64,000 nucleotides of DNA, from the NCBI RefSeq assembly GCF_901538265.1, contig NZ_LR593886.1:1612001-1676000 (forward strand), given 5' to 3'. Under the pieces are notes generated by a model. That model was not told where the DNA came from. It saw nothing but the letters and a program-made list of their open reading frames with translations, and did no database searches. This document shows positions 46,678-56,399 of this stretch, piece after piece (within the stretch, counting starts at the first letter, position 1; each line of letters starts with the position of its first letter). Source of the stretch: Gemmata massiliana (GTDB lineage Bacteria; Planctomycetota; Planctomycetia; Gemmatales; Gemmataceae). The position numbers and the translations under genes are program-made.

Positions 46678-49185
46678 ATGCCCGCACCGACAACCGCGGA
46701 CGAGATCCTGGACCTCGTCCAGAAAAGCGGCCTCGTTGACGAGGTTCGGCTCCGCAACTACGTCCAGAAGTTGCGCGAATCCGACTCGCTCCCCGCCGAT
46801 CCGACCAAAATCGCGCAGATCCTCGTCCGCGACGCGGTGCTGACCTATTTTCAGGCCGAGCAACTCCTGCAGGGCAAATACAAGCGGTTCAGCCTCGGCA
46901 AGTACAAGGTGCTGGAGAAGTTGGGCTCCGGTGGTATGGGGACGGTGTTCCTGTGTGAACACAAATTGATGCGCCGCCGGGTCGCGGTGAAGGTGCTGCC
47001 GATCTCCAAGGGAAGCGACAAAGCGAGTTTGGACCGGTTCTACCGCGAGGCCCGCGCGATCGCGGCCGTGGACCACCCGAATATCGTTCGGGCCTATGAC
47101 ATCGATCAGGACGAGAACCTCCACTTCCTCGTCATGGAGTGGGTGGACGGCGTCAACCTTCAGGATCTGGTCAAGAAGTTCGGGCCGCTCGACCCGACCC
47201 GTGCGTGCCACTATGCATACGGCGCCGCGATCGGACTGCAGCATGCCCATGAGATGGGGCTGATTCACCGCGACATTAAGCCGGGAAACGTCCTGGTGGA
47301 CCGGTTCGGTGTGGTGAAAGTGCTGGACCTCGGTCTGGCGCGCCTGACGCACGACACAGAAGATAACCTGACGCGGCAGAACGACGAAAACGTACTCGGG
47401 ACCGCCGATTATCTGGCGCCCGAGCAGGCGATGGACAGCCACACGGTAGACATCCGGGCCGACATCTACTCGCTCGGCGCGACGATGTACTTCCTGCTTA
47501 GTGGCAGCCCTCCGTTCCCCGAGGGGTCGGTGGCCCAAAAGCTGATCTGGCACCAGAACCGCACCCCGCGCCCGCTCCGGTTGCTCCGCTCCGACGCCCC
47601 CGACGAACTTGTTGCGGTCGTCGAACGCATGATGGCGAAAGACCCCGCCCGGCGCTACCAGACCCCGGCCGAGGTGATGGCGGCACTGGCCGGTTGGGTG
47701 ACCGCGCCGATCCCGCCCCCCGCCGATCGCGAAATGCCCACACTGTCACCGGCCGTGGCCAACGCCGCGGGCGGGCGCGGAACCGGTGTTTCACCGGCAC
47801 TGACAAGTTCCACGTCGACGGGCGGCTTTAACCGCCCGCCCCTGACCCCCAGCCCGCCCACGTTCACCACCGCCGCGACCGTCATCACGGGATCGACCCC
47901 GCGCCCGGCGCCGGCGCAGAACCGCCCCGAACCGGCAGTGTGGGCCAACCTCGAACAAGAAACGCAAGACCGGGCTCGTAGCGACACTGAAAAACCGGAG
48001 CCGATCGAACTCCCGATCCCCGACGAGGAGGAGCGCCCGTCCCGCGTCAACCGTAAGAAGCCCGCGGGGGCCAATACCGGGAAGGTCGTACTACTGGCCT
48101 GTATCAGCGCGCTCGTTTTCGTCGCGGTTGTTGCGGCCGTGTACTTCGCATTCTTCAACCGCTCGACTCAACCCACGACGCCCACAACGGGACCGGGGAC
48201 CGGTCCCAAAAGGATCACGGTCTCGAAAGCGGGCGGCGAAAACGCGGTCGGCTCGCTCCGCGAAGCGCTCCAGAAGGCCGGCCCCGGCGACACTATCGTG
48301 ATCGCCGAGCCGAAGCTCGTCGAACCCGCGCTCCGACTCGACAGCAAGAAACACAAGGATCTCACCATCGAGTCCGCGATCGAGAGTCGGCCCGCCGTGA
48401 TCGAGTTCGCGTCGAAGGGCGGGACGATGTTCGACGCGAGCAACATTGAGGGCTGTCGACTGCGCAACTTGGAGTTCGACGGGAAGGGGCAGGCCGAGAT
48501 CGGACTCCAGGTGAACGGTACCTCGCCCGGGACAACGGTTGAAAACGTAACCCTGCGCAACGTACTGAAAACGGGCATTCACCTGTGGCACGTCACGGGT
48601 GCCCCCGGGCGCCCGGTGACACTCGATCGGGTGCGCATTGTTCTCGCGTCCGACAGCGAGGCCGGGGTGATGTTGTACGCCACCGCCGTAGACAACAAAT
48701 TCCTCACGATCAAGAACGGCCGTTTCGAGGGACCGGGGCGGGCGGGGATTCGTATCGACGGGCCGGTCCTCGACTTCGAGGTCACCAACAACCGTTTTTA
48801 CAACTTGGTCGGTGCCGGGGTCGTGTTCGTCCGCCCGCTCGGGCGCCCGTCGCGAGGCACGTTCGCGAACAACACGTTCTACCAGATGCCCATCGGGTTC
48901 CTGTTCGAGTGCCCCGCGGCCGAATCTGGGGTGTACGACCTCAAGGTATCGCTGAGCTATTTCGCGCGCATTCCGGAACTACTTAGGGCGCACGGACCCG
49001 TTGCCAAGCTCGAGGCCCCCAACAACTTCTACGACTCGAACTCGGGCCCCGGGAACCCGCCACTTCCTTCGACCAAACTCGATGCGCCGAAGTTGCCGGA
49101 CCCGAACCCGAACGACGACGCGGCGTTCCTTCGGTTCCACACGAACCCACCGATGGCGGGGGCGAGTCGCGTCGGTGCGCATTAG
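46678..49185 (+). CDS. Ser/Thr protein kinase with extracytoplasmic beta-helix-like domain
   Basis: An 835-residue transmembrane kinase. N-terminal module (1-70) and kinase domain (~75-340; glycine loop GSGGMGTV, Lys105, HRDIKPGN at 197-204, DLG for DFG, APE at 247-249) match the preceding kinase. A Pro/Thr linker (340-465) leads to a single helix (~469-492). The extracytoplasmic part (~505-775) is built of short beta-strand turns (GCRLRNLEFDGKGQAEIGLQ, TVENVTLRNVLKTGIHLW, FLTIKNGRFEGPGRAGIRID, DFEVTNNRFYNLVGAGVVFV), as in right-handed parallel beta-helix or pectate-lyase-like domains, which often bind polysaccharide. It may be a sensor kinase for an envelope or extracellular glycan; this is inference. 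Confidence 0.92.
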   Translation: MPAPTTADEILDLVQKSGLVDEVRLRNYVQKLRESDSLPADPTKIAQILVRDAVLTYFQAEQLLQGKYKRFSLGKYKVLEKLGSGGMGTVFLCEHKLMRRRVAVKVLPISKGSDKASLDRFYREARAIAAVDHPNIVRAYDIDQDENLHFLVMEWVDGVNLQDLVKKFGPLDPTRACHYAYGAAIGLQHAHEMGLIHRDIKPGNVLVDRFGVVKVLDLGLARLTHDTEDNLTRQNDENVLGTADYLAPEQAMDSHTVDIRADIYSLGATMYFLLSGSPPFPEGSVAQKLIWHQNRTPRPLRLLRSDAPDELVAVVERMMAKDPARRYQTPAEVMAALAGWVTAPIPPPADREMPTLSPAVANAAGGRGTGVSPALTSSTSTGGFNRPPLTPSPPTFTTAATVITGSTPRPAPAQNRPEPAVWANLEQETQDRARSDTEKPEPIELPIPDEEERPSRVNRKKPAGANTGKVVLLACISALVFVAVVAAVYFAFFNRSTQPTTPTTGPGTGPKRITVSKAGGENAVGSLREALQKAGPGDTIVIAEPKLVEPALRLDSKKHKDLTIESAIESRPAVIEFASKGGTMFDASNIEGCRLRNLEFDGKGQAEIGLQVNGTSPGTTVENVTLRNVLKTGIHLWHVTGAPGRPVTLDRVRIVLASDSEAGVMLYATAVDNKFLTIKNGRFEGPGRAGIRIDGPVLDFEVTNNRFYNLVGAGVVFVRPLGRPSRGTFANNTFYQMPIGFLFECPAAESGVYDLKVSLSYFARIPELLRAHGPVAKLEAPNNFYDSNSGPGNPPLPSTKLDAPKLPDPNPNDDAAFLRFHTNPPMAGASRVGAH

Positions 49186-49468
49186 GCCAATACCGAGGGC
49201 GAGCCTCAAGGCGAGGTGCACAGTGCCCTCTGCTCGCGCCCTCCACGTCAACGGCACGGCCCGGGGCGACGAACTGCAACAGCACAGGTCTATCGGCTAC
49301 AGGGCGGCTTCGGCGGCCTTATCGGGAGCCTCGAGTAGCCACGCGCCGCGCTCAATAGCCTCAGCCGTCACAATCAATTGCTGCCCCTGATACTCACAGG
49401 TTTCACTTGCCTCCGGCACCCGTTCGTGGAGAATTTCTTTCTCGTCCCGCCAGCCGAGGAGCTGCACT

Positions 49469-50317
49469 ATGAGCGATAAATTGCCGATCAGCCGCCGCGA
49501 GTTCGCGATGACGACACTCGCCGCCGGGTTCGCCCTTTCGACCCAGCCCGTTGCCGCCGACACGATCACCACCGACACCAAGGGCCTCACCGCCGGGGAA
49601 GTGAAGATCCCGGTCAAGGACGGCGACATCCCGGCGTACCGGGCCGCGCCGGACAAGGGCGGGCCGTTCCCGGTCGTGCTGGTGGTGCAGGAGATCTTCG
49701 GGGTTCACGAGCACATCAAGGACGTGTGCCGCCGGCTTGCCAAGCTCGGGTACCTGGCCATCGCCCCTGAACTGTACGCCCGCCAGGGCGACGTGTCGAA
49801 GCTCACGGACATTCAGGAAATCTTCAGCAAGGTGGTCTCGAAGGTTCCAGACAGTCAGGTGATGAACGACCTGGACGCGGCGGTCGCGTGGGCCAAGAAA
49901 ACGGGCAACGGGGACACCGCGAAGTTGGGCATCACCGGGTTCTGCTGGGGCGGGCGGATCACGTGGCTGTACGCGGCCCACAACAAGGATCTCAAGGCCG
50001 GGGTCGCGTGGTACGGGCGCCTGTCCGGGGCCGGGAAGTCGACCGAGTTGCAACCGAAGTACCCGATCGACTTGGCGGGTGACCTCAAGGCCCCGGTGCT
50101 CGGGCTGTACGGGGAGAAGGACACGGGCATCCCGGTCAAGGACGTCGAGGCGATGCGGGAGGCGCTAAAGAAAGCGGACAAACTGGGTGAGATCGTCCTC
50201 TATCCGGAAGCCCCGCACGCATTCTACGCCGACTACCGCCCGAGCTATCGGAAGGAGGCGGCCGAGGACGGGTGGAAGCGCCTGCAGGCGTGGTTCAAGA
50301 AGAACGGCGTAGCGTGA
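49469..50317 (+). CDS. dienelactone hydrolase family protein, Tat-exported
   Basis: A 282-residue alpha/beta hydrolase with a Tat leader ([20 protein letters not shown]). The catalytic nucleophile Cys sits in [15 protein letters not shown], with GEKDTGIPV (Asp) and the His in [13 protein letters not shown] completing the Cys-His-Asp triad that typifies dienelactone hydrolase. It hydrolyses a lactone or ester; substrate unknown. Export of this class is uncommon elsewhere but frequent in planctomycetes. 131 bases before the aldo/keto reductase gene. Confidence 0.9.
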   Translation: MSDKLPISRREFAMTTLAAGFALSTQPVAADTITTDTKGLTAGEVKIPVKDGDIPAYRAAPDKGGPFPVVLVVQEIFGVHEHIKDVCRRLAKLGYLAIAPELYARQGDVSKLTDIQEIFSKVVSKVPDSQVMNDLDAAVAWAKKTGNGDTAKLGITGFCWGGRITWLYAAHNKDLKAGVAWYGRLSGAGKSTELQPKYPIDLAGDLKAPVLGLYGEKDTGIPVKDVEAMREALKKADKLGEIVLYPEAPHAFYADYRPSYRKEAAEDGWKRLQAWFKKNGVA

Positions 50318-50448
50318 CGTACCTACAAGCCTTCTGAGCCCAATTCGTCGCGGGGTGGCTTGATCGATTGCGTGGCCACAGCCGCCTGTAAGAATCGTCC
50401 GTCAACGGGGATAGTCCTGGTGTCGCCCCACGCCACCAGGACGCACCC

Positions 50449-51438
50449 ATGAACAAGGTCAAGCTCGGGTCACAGGGCGCGGTCGTTTCCCGTATGGGGC
50501 TCGGCTGCATGGGGATGAGCGAGTTTTACGGCCAGCGGGACGACACCGAATCTGTTGCTACCCTCCTGCGGGCGCTCGACCTCGGCGTCACGTTCCTCGA
50601 CACGGCCGACACCTACGGGTTCGGTGACAACGAGGAGCTGGTCGGGAAGGCCATCAAGTCTCGTCGAAACGAAGTGTTCCTCGCCACCAAGTTCGCCAAC
50701 GTTCGCGCGAGAGATAACCCGAAGTCGTGGAGCATCAACGGGAAGCCCGAGTACGTTCGGCAGGCCTGCGATGCGTCTCTCAAGCGCCTGGGTGTGGATC
50801 ACATCGATCTGTACTACCAGCACCGAGTGGACCCGAACACGCCCATTGAGGACACGGTTGGGGCAATGGCCGAATTAGTAAAGGCCGGGAAGGTCCGGTA
50901 TCTCGGGCTGTCCGAGGCGTCCCCGCGGACGATCCGCCGGGCGCACAAGATCCACCCGATCACCGCGCTACAGTCCGAGTATTCACTGTGGACCCGCGAC
51001 GTCGAAGCGGAGATCCTGCCGACGCTCCGGGAACTCGGGATCGGGTTCGTGCCGTTCAGCCCGCTCGGGCGCGGGTTCTTTACCGGCACCATCAAGCGCG
51101 AGGAACTGGCCAGCACCGACTCGCGTGCCACTGTGTACCCCCGCTTCGCGGACGGGGCGTTCGACAAGAACCTTGTGCTCGTGGACCGGCTCAGGGCCAT
51201 TGCCGACAAGAAGGGCGTAACGGCCGGTCAACTCGCGCTGGCATGGGTGCTGGCACAAGGCGAGGATGTGGTTCCGATCCCTGGTACGAAGCGGCGGAAG
51301 TATCTGGAGGAGAACGCGGCGGCCGCAGAGATCAAACTTACGCCCACTGACGTGGCGGAAATCGAAGCCGCGGTGCCCAAGAGTGATATCGTTGGCGAAC
51401 GGTACACGGAAGCGATGATGAAATCAGTCGACAAGTAA
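50449..51438 (+). CDS. aldo/keto reductase
   Basis: A 329-residue cytoplasmic NADPH-dependent reductase with (beta/alpha)8 barrel. [20 protein letters not shown], the catalytic Asp/Tyr ([17 protein letters not shown]), Lys (EVFLATKF), His ([14 protein letters not shown]) and the cofactor segments [13 protein letters not shown] and [16 protein letters not shown] are all present. It belongs to the AKR11/13-like group. Substrate unknown. Confidence 0.93.
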   Translation: MNKVKLGSQGAVVSRMGLGCMGMSEFYGQRDDTESVATLLRALDLGVTFLDTADTYGFGDNEELVGKAIKSRRNEVFLATKFANVRARDNPKSWSINGKPEYVRQACDASLKRLGVDHIDLYYQHRVDPNTPIEDTVGAMAELVKAGKVRYLGLSEASPRTIRRAHKIHPITALQSEYSLWTRDVEAEILPTLRELGIGFVPFSPLGRGFFTGTIKREELASTDSRATVYPRFADGAFDKNLVLVDRLRAIADKKGVTAGQLALAWVLAQGEDVVPIPGTKRRKYLEENAAAAEIKLTPTDVAEIEAAVPKSDIVGERYTEAMMKSVDK

Positions 51439-51732
51439 TTGGCCCGGCTGATGATTCCATCAGGTGGCGTAGTACCGCGCTCTTATCCCCGACCAAACAG
51501 GCACATCCACCGCCGCGTTTCTTTTAAGCCTCACTCGGGTTGCCCCAATTCGAGTGAGAGTTGCTCATCTCTGCTGTGTGCCGAGTAAACGGTTGCACTC
51601 GACACGCGAATCGGGTCGAATACGCGACGCCGGCCTTCTACCAAGCCCGCCACGACTGTTCGCCTGTTGCCCGCGAAGCACTGCGTGAGGTGCTTCTGAC
51701 CTGCCCGTTGTGCCGCGTAACGTGAGACGTCC

Positions 51733-52815
51733 ATGCCAACCCCCACGCGCCGCCACGCGCTCGCACAGTTCGGTGCCGCTATCACTCTCGGTGAATCGGC
51801 GCATTCGCGCGCGGGCGATCCGAAAACCGCAGTGCCGCGGATCAAGATCGGGCAGATCGGCGTGGGGCACGCGCACGCCAGCAAGCTAGCCGTGTACCGG
51901 GCCTCGCCCGATTACGAGGTGGTCGGGGTCGTCGAGCCGGACGCGGAACTCCGCAAGCAAGCCGAGAACTCGCCGACGTATCGCGACGTCAAGTGGCTCA
52001 CGCGCGAGCAACTCCTCGCGGCCCCGGGACTTCAGGCCGTGCTCGTGGAGACCCGCGTGCGCGACCTCCTCGACAACGCCGAGGCGTGCGTATCTGCCGG
52101 GCTACACGTCCACATCGACAAGCCCGCTGGTGAATCGCTTCCGCAGTTCCGGCGCATTCTCGCCACAGCGGAGAAGAAGAAGCTACTGGTGCAGATGGGC
52201 TACATGTACCGCTACAACCCGGCCGTAGTGCTGCTCCGCGAGTTCCTCAAGAAGGGCTGGCTCGGCGAGGTGTTCGAGGTCCACACCGTGATGAGCAAGG
52301 TGGTCGCGCCGCCGGAGCGGACGCGCCTAGCCGAGTACCGCGGTGGGATCATGTTCGAGTTGGGGTGCCACGTCCTCGATTTGGTGATCGGTGTGCTGGG
52401 GAAGCCGAAGGACGTCACGGCGTTCCCGCTCCACTCTTCGGCGCTCGACGACAAACTCCTGGACAACACGCTCGCGGTGCTGAGCTACCCGCGTGCGACC
52501 GCGAGCGTGAAATCGAGCGCGATCGAGGTCGAGGGCGGCGACCGGCGGCACCTCGTGGTGTGCGGGACCGAGGGCACGTTCCACATTCAGCCGCTCGACA
52601 ACCCGGCCGCGCGCGTCTCGCTCTCGAAGGCCCGCGGAGAGTACAAGAAGGGCACGCAGGACATCACGTTTCCGAAATACACGCGGTACGTCGGCGACGC
52701 CGCAGACATGGCCCGCGTTATTCGCGGAGAGAAGGGAACGGATTTCTCTTCCGAGCACGATTTGATCGTTCAGGAGACACTCTTGCGCGCGAGCGGGCTT
52801 CCGCTGAAGGATTAG
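51733..52815 (+). CDS. Gfo/Idh/MocA-family oxidoreductase, Tat-like leader
   Basis: A 360-residue protein with a leader containing PTRRHALAQFGAAITLGES and no clear cleavage cysteine. The Rossmann NAD(P) domain starts IKIGQIGVGHAHASKLAVYR and includes VVGVVEPDAELR; the catalytic EKP motif appears as DKP in HVHIDKPAGES. The second domain has MGYMYRYNPAVVLLREFLKK and FELGCHVLDLVIGVLG. These enzymes act on sugars, inositol or related polyols. Planctomycetes have many exported members; its substrate is unknown. Confidence 0.9.
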   Translation: MPTPTRRHALAQFGAAITLGESAHSRAGDPKTAVPRIKIGQIGVGHAHASKLAVYRASPDYEVVGVVEPDAELRKQAENSPTYRDVKWLTREQLLAAPGLQAVLVETRVRDLLDNAEACVSAGLHVHIDKPAGESLPQFRRILATAEKKKLLVQMGYMYRYNPAVVLLREFLKKGWLGEVFEVHTVMSKVVAPPERTRLAEYRGGIMFELGCHVLDLVIGVLGKPKDVTAFPLHSSALDDKLLDNTLAVLSYPRATASVKSSAIEVEGGDRRHLVVCGTEGTFHIQPLDNPAARVSLSKARGEYKKGTQDITFPKYTRYVGDAADMARVIRGEKGTDFSSEHDLIVQETLLRASGLPLKD

Positions 52816-52881
52816 CCGGCGCACAAAGATCGGGCGCGGTCGATCACATCGGCTCATGGGCCATCAATTATGGGGGCAATC

Positions 52882-54441
52882 ATGGTGCGTCCGGTTCTGC
52901 TCCTGGGCTTCGCTCTCGGGTTGCTCGGGTGCGGGGAACTGAAACCGTTGGCGAACACTCCGGCTCCTAATACGTCCCCGTCCGTGCTACCAGAACCGGT
53001 TCAACCCGGAGAACTCTTGGCCGGGGTCGCGAAAGTCGAGATCACCAACAAGACCATCCTCCCGCTCAACGATCCGTTATTCGTGAAGGCGCTGGTTCTC
53101 AAGAACGGTGCGACGATCGCGGTGCTCATCACGGTCGATGCCGTCGCCATCGGCGAGATCGGTCACATTGGCAACGACTACCTCGACAAAGTGCGCGGGC
53201 GGGTCCAGAAAGAACTGAAGATCGCGCCCGAAAACGTCACGATCAACGCGAGCCACTGCCACGGCATCGTATGTACCGACGTGGCTGAGAAAACGTTCGA
53301 GGCCGTGAAAGCCGCGGCTGAGAACATGGTGCCGGTAAACGCCGGTGTGGGAGTCGGGCACGAGTCCCGCGTCTCGGAGAACCGTCGGCTCAAACTGAAG
53401 AGCGGCCGGGAGGCCGATGTTCGCCACGCTTACGCGCTGCCCCCGGACGAGGAGGTCGCGGGCGTCGGTCCCATTGATCCGCAAATCGGCGTCTTGCGCC
53501 TGGACAAGAAAGACGGACAGACGCTCGCGGTCGTGTATACCTTCGCATGCCACCCGATCATGGGCGTACTGGGCGACGGGAACACCGCGGACATCGCCGG
53601 GTTCGCGTCGAAGGTGATCGAGGACAATCTGAGTGCCGGGACAGTCGCACTGTTCGTCCAGGGGTGCGGCGGGGATATTAACCCGGTTCGATACAAGGAC
53701 GTTCATCACCCGCGCCACGCCGAGCCGCTGGGCAACATGCTCGGCCTCAATACGCTTCAAGCGGTTCGGAAGATCAGGTGCAGCGCGGATGCGGTCGTAA
53801 AAGTACACAACGAAACGATCCAACTTCCCCGTGCGGACCATTCCGAACGCATCGAGGCTCTGATTGCGGAACAATCGCGCCTGGTGAAGTTGCTCCAGGG
53901 AACGAGCTTGAACTTCAAGACGTTCCTCGAACTGGCGGGGAAGTACAACCTGTCGAAAGAGTTCCCGTCGTACTCGTCGCACCTCTACCTCACCGAACAG
54001 GCCCAGGGGCGCTCCGACCTGCTCAAACTCGACGACGCGAACCGGAAGAACCTGCGTGCGTACCTCAGCAACATCGAAACGATGGAGCAGATCACGCGCG
54101 TACAAGCCAACCTCGCGCTCCTTCAGAAGCACCAGGCCGCGAACCTGGCGGCCGGGCGCAAACCCCTCGAAGCCGAACTCACGGGCCTGCGTGTCGGCGA
54201 TTTTGTACTCGTGACGTTCCCCGGCGAGCTAACGGTCGAGATCGGGCTGAACGTGAAGAAGACTTCGCCACACAAGTCGACGTTCGTGGCCGGGTACACG
54301 AACGGGTACATCTACTACACCCCCACGGCCCAACAACTCCGGAACCGCGGTGGTGCCCAGGAGGACAGCGACTGCCGGCTCGCTCCCGAGTGGGAGCAGA
54401 TCTTTTACGAGAAGGTCGCCGTTCTGCTGAAGAAGCTTTGA
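52882..54441 (+). CDS. neutral/alkaline ceramidase-like lipoprotein
   Basis: A 519-residue lipoprotein (lipobox LGLLGC). Mature sequence contains LLAGVAKVEITNK, VTINASHCHGIVCTD (zinc-site His residues), HPIMGVLGDGNTADIAGFAS and VQGCGGDINPVRY, which are motifs of the neutral ceramidase N-terminal domain. Family members deacylate ceramides; in planctomycetes the substrate could be another N-acyl lipid. The ATG at 52882 is preferred as GGGGG precedes it; an upstream ATG at 52870 gives four extra residues. Confidence 0.88.
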   Translation: MVRPVLLLGFALGLLGCGELKPLANTPAPNTSPSVLPEPVQPGELLAGVAKVEITNKTILPLNDPLFVKALVLKNGATIAVLITVDAVAIGEIGHIGNDYLDKVRGRVQKELKIAPENVTINASHCHGIVCTDVAEKTFEAVKAAAENMVPVNAGVGVGHESRVSENRRLKLKSGREADVRHAYALPPDEEVAGVGPIDPQIGVLRLDKKDGQTLAVVYTFACHPIMGVLGDGNTADIAGFASKVIEDNLSAGTVALFVQGCGGDINPVRYKDVHHPRHAEPLGNMLGLNTLQAVRKIRCSADAVVKVHNETIQLPRADHSERIEALIAEQSRLVKLLQGTSLNFKTFLELAGKYNLSKEFPSYSSHLYLTEQAQGRSDLLKLDDANRKNLRAYLSNIETMEQITRVQANLALLQKHQAANLAAGRKPLEAELTGLRVGDFVLVTFPGELTVEIGLNVKKTSPHKSTFVAGYTNGYIYYTPTAQQLRNRGGAQEDSDCRLAPEWEQIFYEKVAVLLKKL

Positions 54442-54455
54442 GGCCCGGACCGCGC

Positions 54456-55367
54456 TCACTCTCCGGTCACCACTTCACCACCGGCGCGGCTGGCCATATC
54501 CGCGGGCCCCCGGGGATCAGCGGCGTCCCGGATCAGTCGTACCGAGCCGTCGCCCAGAAGTACCTCGACACCACCCGGATGGGGGCTACAAAATCCCCAC
54601 TTGTCCGGACCGTTGAGCCGCAGCGGTCCTTCGTCGATTGCCCAGTAGCACCCGCTGATCCACAGCCCGTCCTGGTCCTTCCGGTTCGCACCGGCCCAGA
54701 TCCCGCCCCACTTGTCCCGGCTTTGATCCAGGCACACCTCCGCGACGAACAGAGTACCCGACAACCCGTCGGTCACGTCCCCGATCCGGATGCGACTGTT
54801 CCGGAACAGAACCCCGTTCGGGTTGTTGATGTTCGTAATCATGAGTCCCTTTGGCCCGGGTGCGGTTTGAGGACGCCCCCACCCGATCCCACGGTAGCTG
54901 GCTGTGGCGTGGCCGTCGTAGTTGGCGTTAGTTGGCGGACCCGGATCAACCGGGCAGCGGAAGACCGCGAGTGCGGTGAGCGTCTGTGGTGTGGGCGCAG
55001 TGAGGTTCGATCCGGCACCGAAGATAGTGTGCTCGGGATCGATCTGGTCGTGCAGTGCCGACTGCTCCAGGAACGGTAGGAGGAACACGGGCCAACCCCA
55101 GCCCGGTCCCGGTTGCGTGTCCGGGCGCTGGTCGCGGTACCCGGGCGGGAACTGACCGTGCACGCCCTCGTAGCCGTGGAGGGCCAACCCGATTTGCTTG
55201 AGGTTGTTGGCACACTTCATTCGGGCCGCGGCTTCGCGGACTTTCTGGACCGCGGGCAGGAGCAAGCCGATGAGAACCGCGACGATCGCGATTACGACCA
55301 GCAATTCGATCAGCGTGAAGCCGCTCGTGGGTCGGGGGCACGGAGTAGCGGGGGATGAGCGGGACAT
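54456..55367 (-). CDS. DUF1559 prepilin-like protein
   Basis: A 303-residue type-II-secretion/pilin-like protein. After a short leader comes the prepilin cleavage motif and helix GFTLIELLVVIAIVAVLIGL, then LLPAVQKVREAAARMKCANN and LKQIGLALHGYE, the universal start of DUF1559 proteins. The mature part ends with VLLGDGSVRLIRDAA, also diagnostic. Hundreds of paralogues occur per planctomycete genome; they are exported and assembled or displayed by a pseudopilus-type system, function unknown. Convergent with the ceramidase gene with 14 bases between the stops. Confidence 0.93.
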   Translation of the reverse strand: MSRSSPATPCPRPTSGFTLIELLVVIAIVAVLIGLLLPAVQKVREAAARMKCANNLKQIGLALHGYEGVHGQFPPGYRDQRPDTQPGPGWGWPVFLLPFLEQSALHDQIDPEHTIFGAGSNLTAPTPQTLTALAVFRCPVDPGPPTNANYDGHATASYRGIGWGRPQTAPGPKGLMITNINNPNGVLFRNSRIRIGDVTDGLSGTLFVAEVCLDQSRDKWGGIWAGANRKDQDGLWISGCYWAIDEGPLRLNGPDKWGFCSPHPGGVEVLLGDGSVRLIRDAADPRGPADMASRAGGEVVTGE

Positions 55368-55614
55368 GGTCGATCTCGCTTCGGGCGACCACTCCCTTGT
55401 ACCTCGCGGTGGCGCCACCTCCAAGGCGCGAGCGTTGGACTCTGAGGCACCCGACGCGCGGGGCGAACTAGTAGGAACCGGTGGCCGGGGCCGCGGTTAC
55501 GAGGTACATCACCGGGACGGAACCGGGCGTCGGTATTGTTTTCGCGCCAGACGCGGCATTCTTCTACAACCCCGAAGACGGCACCGCGTTCCGGTACGAA
55601 AGGACAACCGATCC

Positions 55615-56280
55615 GTGTTGCATGACTTCACGTCCACTGTTTTGCTGCTCGTCGCGGGGCTGTTCCCCATCATCAATCCACCGGGCGCCGGGTTCATCAT
55701 TCTGAGCCTGGTCCCGGGCGGCACATCCGCCCAGCGCGCGGAACTGGCCCGGCGGGTGGCACTCAACAGCTTCGTCATCTTGCTGGCTTCACTCTCGGTA
55801 GGCGCTTACGTGCTGGCCTTCTTCGGCATCTCGATTCCCGTGCTCCGGATCGCGGGCGGGATCGTGATCGGGAGTGCCGGGTGGAAGCTCCTGCACTCTC
55901 CCCACGACGACAAGAAGGGGCACGAGCCGCCTCAAGTGGAAGGGTCGGACCGCGAGGCGCTCCGCGTGCAGGCGTTCTACCCGCTGACTCTACCCATCAC
56001 GGTTGGTCCCGGGTCCATCGCGGTCGCGATCGCGCTGGCGACGGGGTTCCCGCGCGAAGGCCCGACGCTCGTTCACGCCTCCGCGGTGAGCACCGCGCTG
56101 TTGATCCTCTGCGTCAGCATTTACTTGTGCGTGCGGTTCGCCGCCAACGTGGAGCGGCTCCTCGGAGCCGTCGGCTCCCAGGTCGCCATGCGCCTGTTCG
56201 CGTTCATCCTGTTCTGCATCGGCGTGCAGATCTTCTGGCTTGGGCTCTCGGAGTTGATCGGCGCACTCAACGCGAAGTGA
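55615..56280 (+). CDS. MarC-family (UPF0056) membrane protein
   Basis: A 221-residue integral membrane protein with six helices. FTSTVLLLVAGLFPIINPPG starts the family, then ILRIAGGIVIGSAGWKLL (as VLRIAGG...), YPLTLPITVGPGSIAVAIA and VAMRLFAFILFCIGVQIFW. The GTG at 55615 is preferred: AAGGA lies 11 bases upstream and it matches the family N-terminus. MarC was once linked to antibiotic resistance, but its function is unknown. Confidence 0.88.
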   Translation: MLHDFTSTVLLLVAGLFPIINPPGAGFIILSLVPGGTSAQRAELARRVALNSFVILLASLSVGAYVLAFFGISIPVLRIAGGIVIGSAGWKLLHSPHDDKKGHEPPQVEGSDREALRVQAFYPLTLPITVGPGSIAVAIALATGFPREGPTLVHASAVSTALLILCVSIYLCVRFAANVERLLGAVGSQVAMRLFAFILFCIGVQIFWLGLSELIGALNAK

Positions 56281-56399
56281 CGCCCGCGATGAGAGAACCC
56301 ACGCCACGGGAGAAATTTCCGGATAAGTGCGTCGGCGGCGGGAAAATTGTATGTAGTCGGCGTCGGAAACTCGCGCCGCTCACTCCGAGAGATCTGTTC

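Noticed and set aside
49297-49656. 119-residue minus-strand frame overlapping the start of the dienelactone hydrolase gene
   Set aside because: Overlaps a secure gene by ~190 bases and has no family resemblance.
51531-51884. 117-residue minus-strand frame overlapping the oxidoreductase start
   Set aside because: Overlaps the leader of a well-supported gene; no motif.
55481-55705. 74-residue plus-strand frame upstream of and overlapping marC
   Set aside because: The first ~45 residues look somewhat gene-like, but the frame then runs into marC out of frame; it could be gene debris, and support is insufficient to list it.
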